From Leucobacter chromiisoli (GTDB lineage Bacteria > Actinomycetota > Actinomycetes > Actinomycetales > Microbacteriaceae), in the NCBI RefSeq assembly GCF_016522505.1, contig NZ_JAEHOH010000019.1:1-64000 (forward strand): a stretch of 64,000 nt of DNA. Direction: 5' to 3'. Both the position numbers and the translations under genes were made by a program. Shown here piece by piece: positions 63,599-64,000 of this stretch (position 1 is its first letter; every line of letters starts with the position of its first letter). A model generated the notes under the pieces. It was not told where the DNA came from, did not search any database, and saw nothing but the letters and a program-made list of their open reading frames with translations.

Positions 63599-64000
63599 CT
63601 AGAGGAGATCCAGCTGCGCCGCCTTCGTGACGGCCTCCCTCCGCCCCGATACGTGGAGCTTCCGGTAGATGCTGCGGGTCTGACTCTTGATCGTGTTGAG
63701 CGAGACGTGCAGTTCGGCGGCGATCGCGGCGAGCGGCCGACCTTCCTCGAGCGCGCGCAGCACCAGCTGCTCCCGTGCGGTGAGCGGCTCCAGCATCGGT
63801 CCGTCGTGCGCGACCGGCGGGCCCGCCGGCTCCCTCCAGAGGGCGCGGCTCGTCAACCGCCGCAGGTCGTCGAGGGCCTGGGCCGGGAGGAACGCGAGCG
63901 GCAGCGGATTCTGCAGCTTGCCGAGGGCGTAGCAGCCCTCATCGGCGCGGGCGCTCGCGAGCTCGGAGTTGCCCAGCCGATCCTGGGCGACGGCGCGCAG
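63599..64000 (-). CDS. LuxR-type transcriptional regulator, C-terminal part (partial)
   Basis: The open frame runs off the right edge on the minus strand, about 133 codons. The last ~65 residues are a LuxR/GerE HTH: LTAREQLVLRALEEGRPLAA and LHVSLNTIKSQTRSIYRKLH. The upstream part (for example LGNSELASARADEGCYALGK) is helical like the TPR region of MalT/LAL regulators. The start of the gene lies outside the window. Confidence 0.78.
   Translation of the reverse strand: MRAVAQDRLGNSELASARADEGCYALGKLQNPLPLAFLPAQALDDLRRLTSRALWREPAGPPVAHDGPMLEPLTAREQLVLRALEEGRPLAAIAAELHVSLNTIKSQTRSIYRKLHVSGRREAVTKAAQLDLL

Overview
The window (about 70% GC, dense operons with 4-bp ATGA/GTGA overlaps, many GTG/TTG starts) is from a high-GC Gram-positive actinobacterium. 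Gene content and order (HAD phosphatase, TlyA, NAD kinase, RecN, AI-2E family protein, CTP synthase, NUDIX, XerD; epsilon-type acyl-CoA carboxylase; CoaBC; DUF6907) fit Microbacteriaceae, most likely Leucobacter or a close relative. The genus is inferred from gene order only.

Layout. 1-450: end of an rRNA operon (23S 3' end, 5S, terminator hairpin). 0.5-3.5 kb: a TPR protein with a long Arg/Asp/Gly-rich N-terminus and a HAD-IIA phosphatase. 3.6-10.75 kb: a catabolic or transport cassette (gluconate-kinase-like kinase, polyamine-type ABC transporter, amidohydrolase, FadR/GntR regulator) that separates the HAD gene from the tlyA block. 10.8-19.5 kb: housekeeping block (small protein, tlyA, nadK, recN, AI-2E family permease, pyrG, NUDIX, xerD). 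19.5-25 kb: PLP sulfur-amino-acid enzymes, YceI lipid-binding-like protein, and a divergent zinc protease / RimK-type ATP-grasp ligase pair. 25-30.4 kb: an 84-bp tandem repeat, dGTPase-like protein, DUF2520-panC-panB, and a lipid kinase. 30.5-32.6 kb: a HipBA-type toxin-antitoxin pair behind an AT-rich operator region. 32.6-36.3 kb: acyl-CoA carboxylase beta and epsilon subunits, NUDIX and biotin ligase. 36.4-45.1 kb: APC permease with TetR, purU, cstA with a small Cys-Cys-ending protein and an ArsA-like ATPase, then a ZTP-riboswitch-controlled glyA-folD operon ending in a 37-codon Cys-rich microprotein. 45.1-52 kb: sortase-type surface protein, DUF6907 protein, XRE regulator, DedA, and two ArsR/SRPBCC modules with palindromes over their start codons.

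52-56.3 kb is the most accessory part. An intact HhH-GPD DNA-repair gene is followed by a low-GC gene of unknown function, an IS3-family element and a VapBC pair. The 5' part of the HhH-GPD gene recurs twice more, in the same orientation, at 53.86-53.93 and 56.09-56.18 kb. All three copies share the same edge (codons for LLDQQ), as if small elements have repeatedly inserted at that spot, each leaving an orphan 5' end. The low-GC gene is a candidate cargo or defence gene.

56.3-64 kb returns to chromosomal genes: HdeD-lipase fusion, SulP transporter with divergent MerR regulator, coaBC, an NRDE protein, a glutathionyl-hydroquinone-reductase-like protein, and the C-terminal part of a LuxR-type regulator that runs off the window. 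Pantothenate/CoA genes (panB, panC, coaBC) and one-carbon genes (purU, glyA, folD) are each represented at more than one locus. No tRNA and no CRISPR array were seen.
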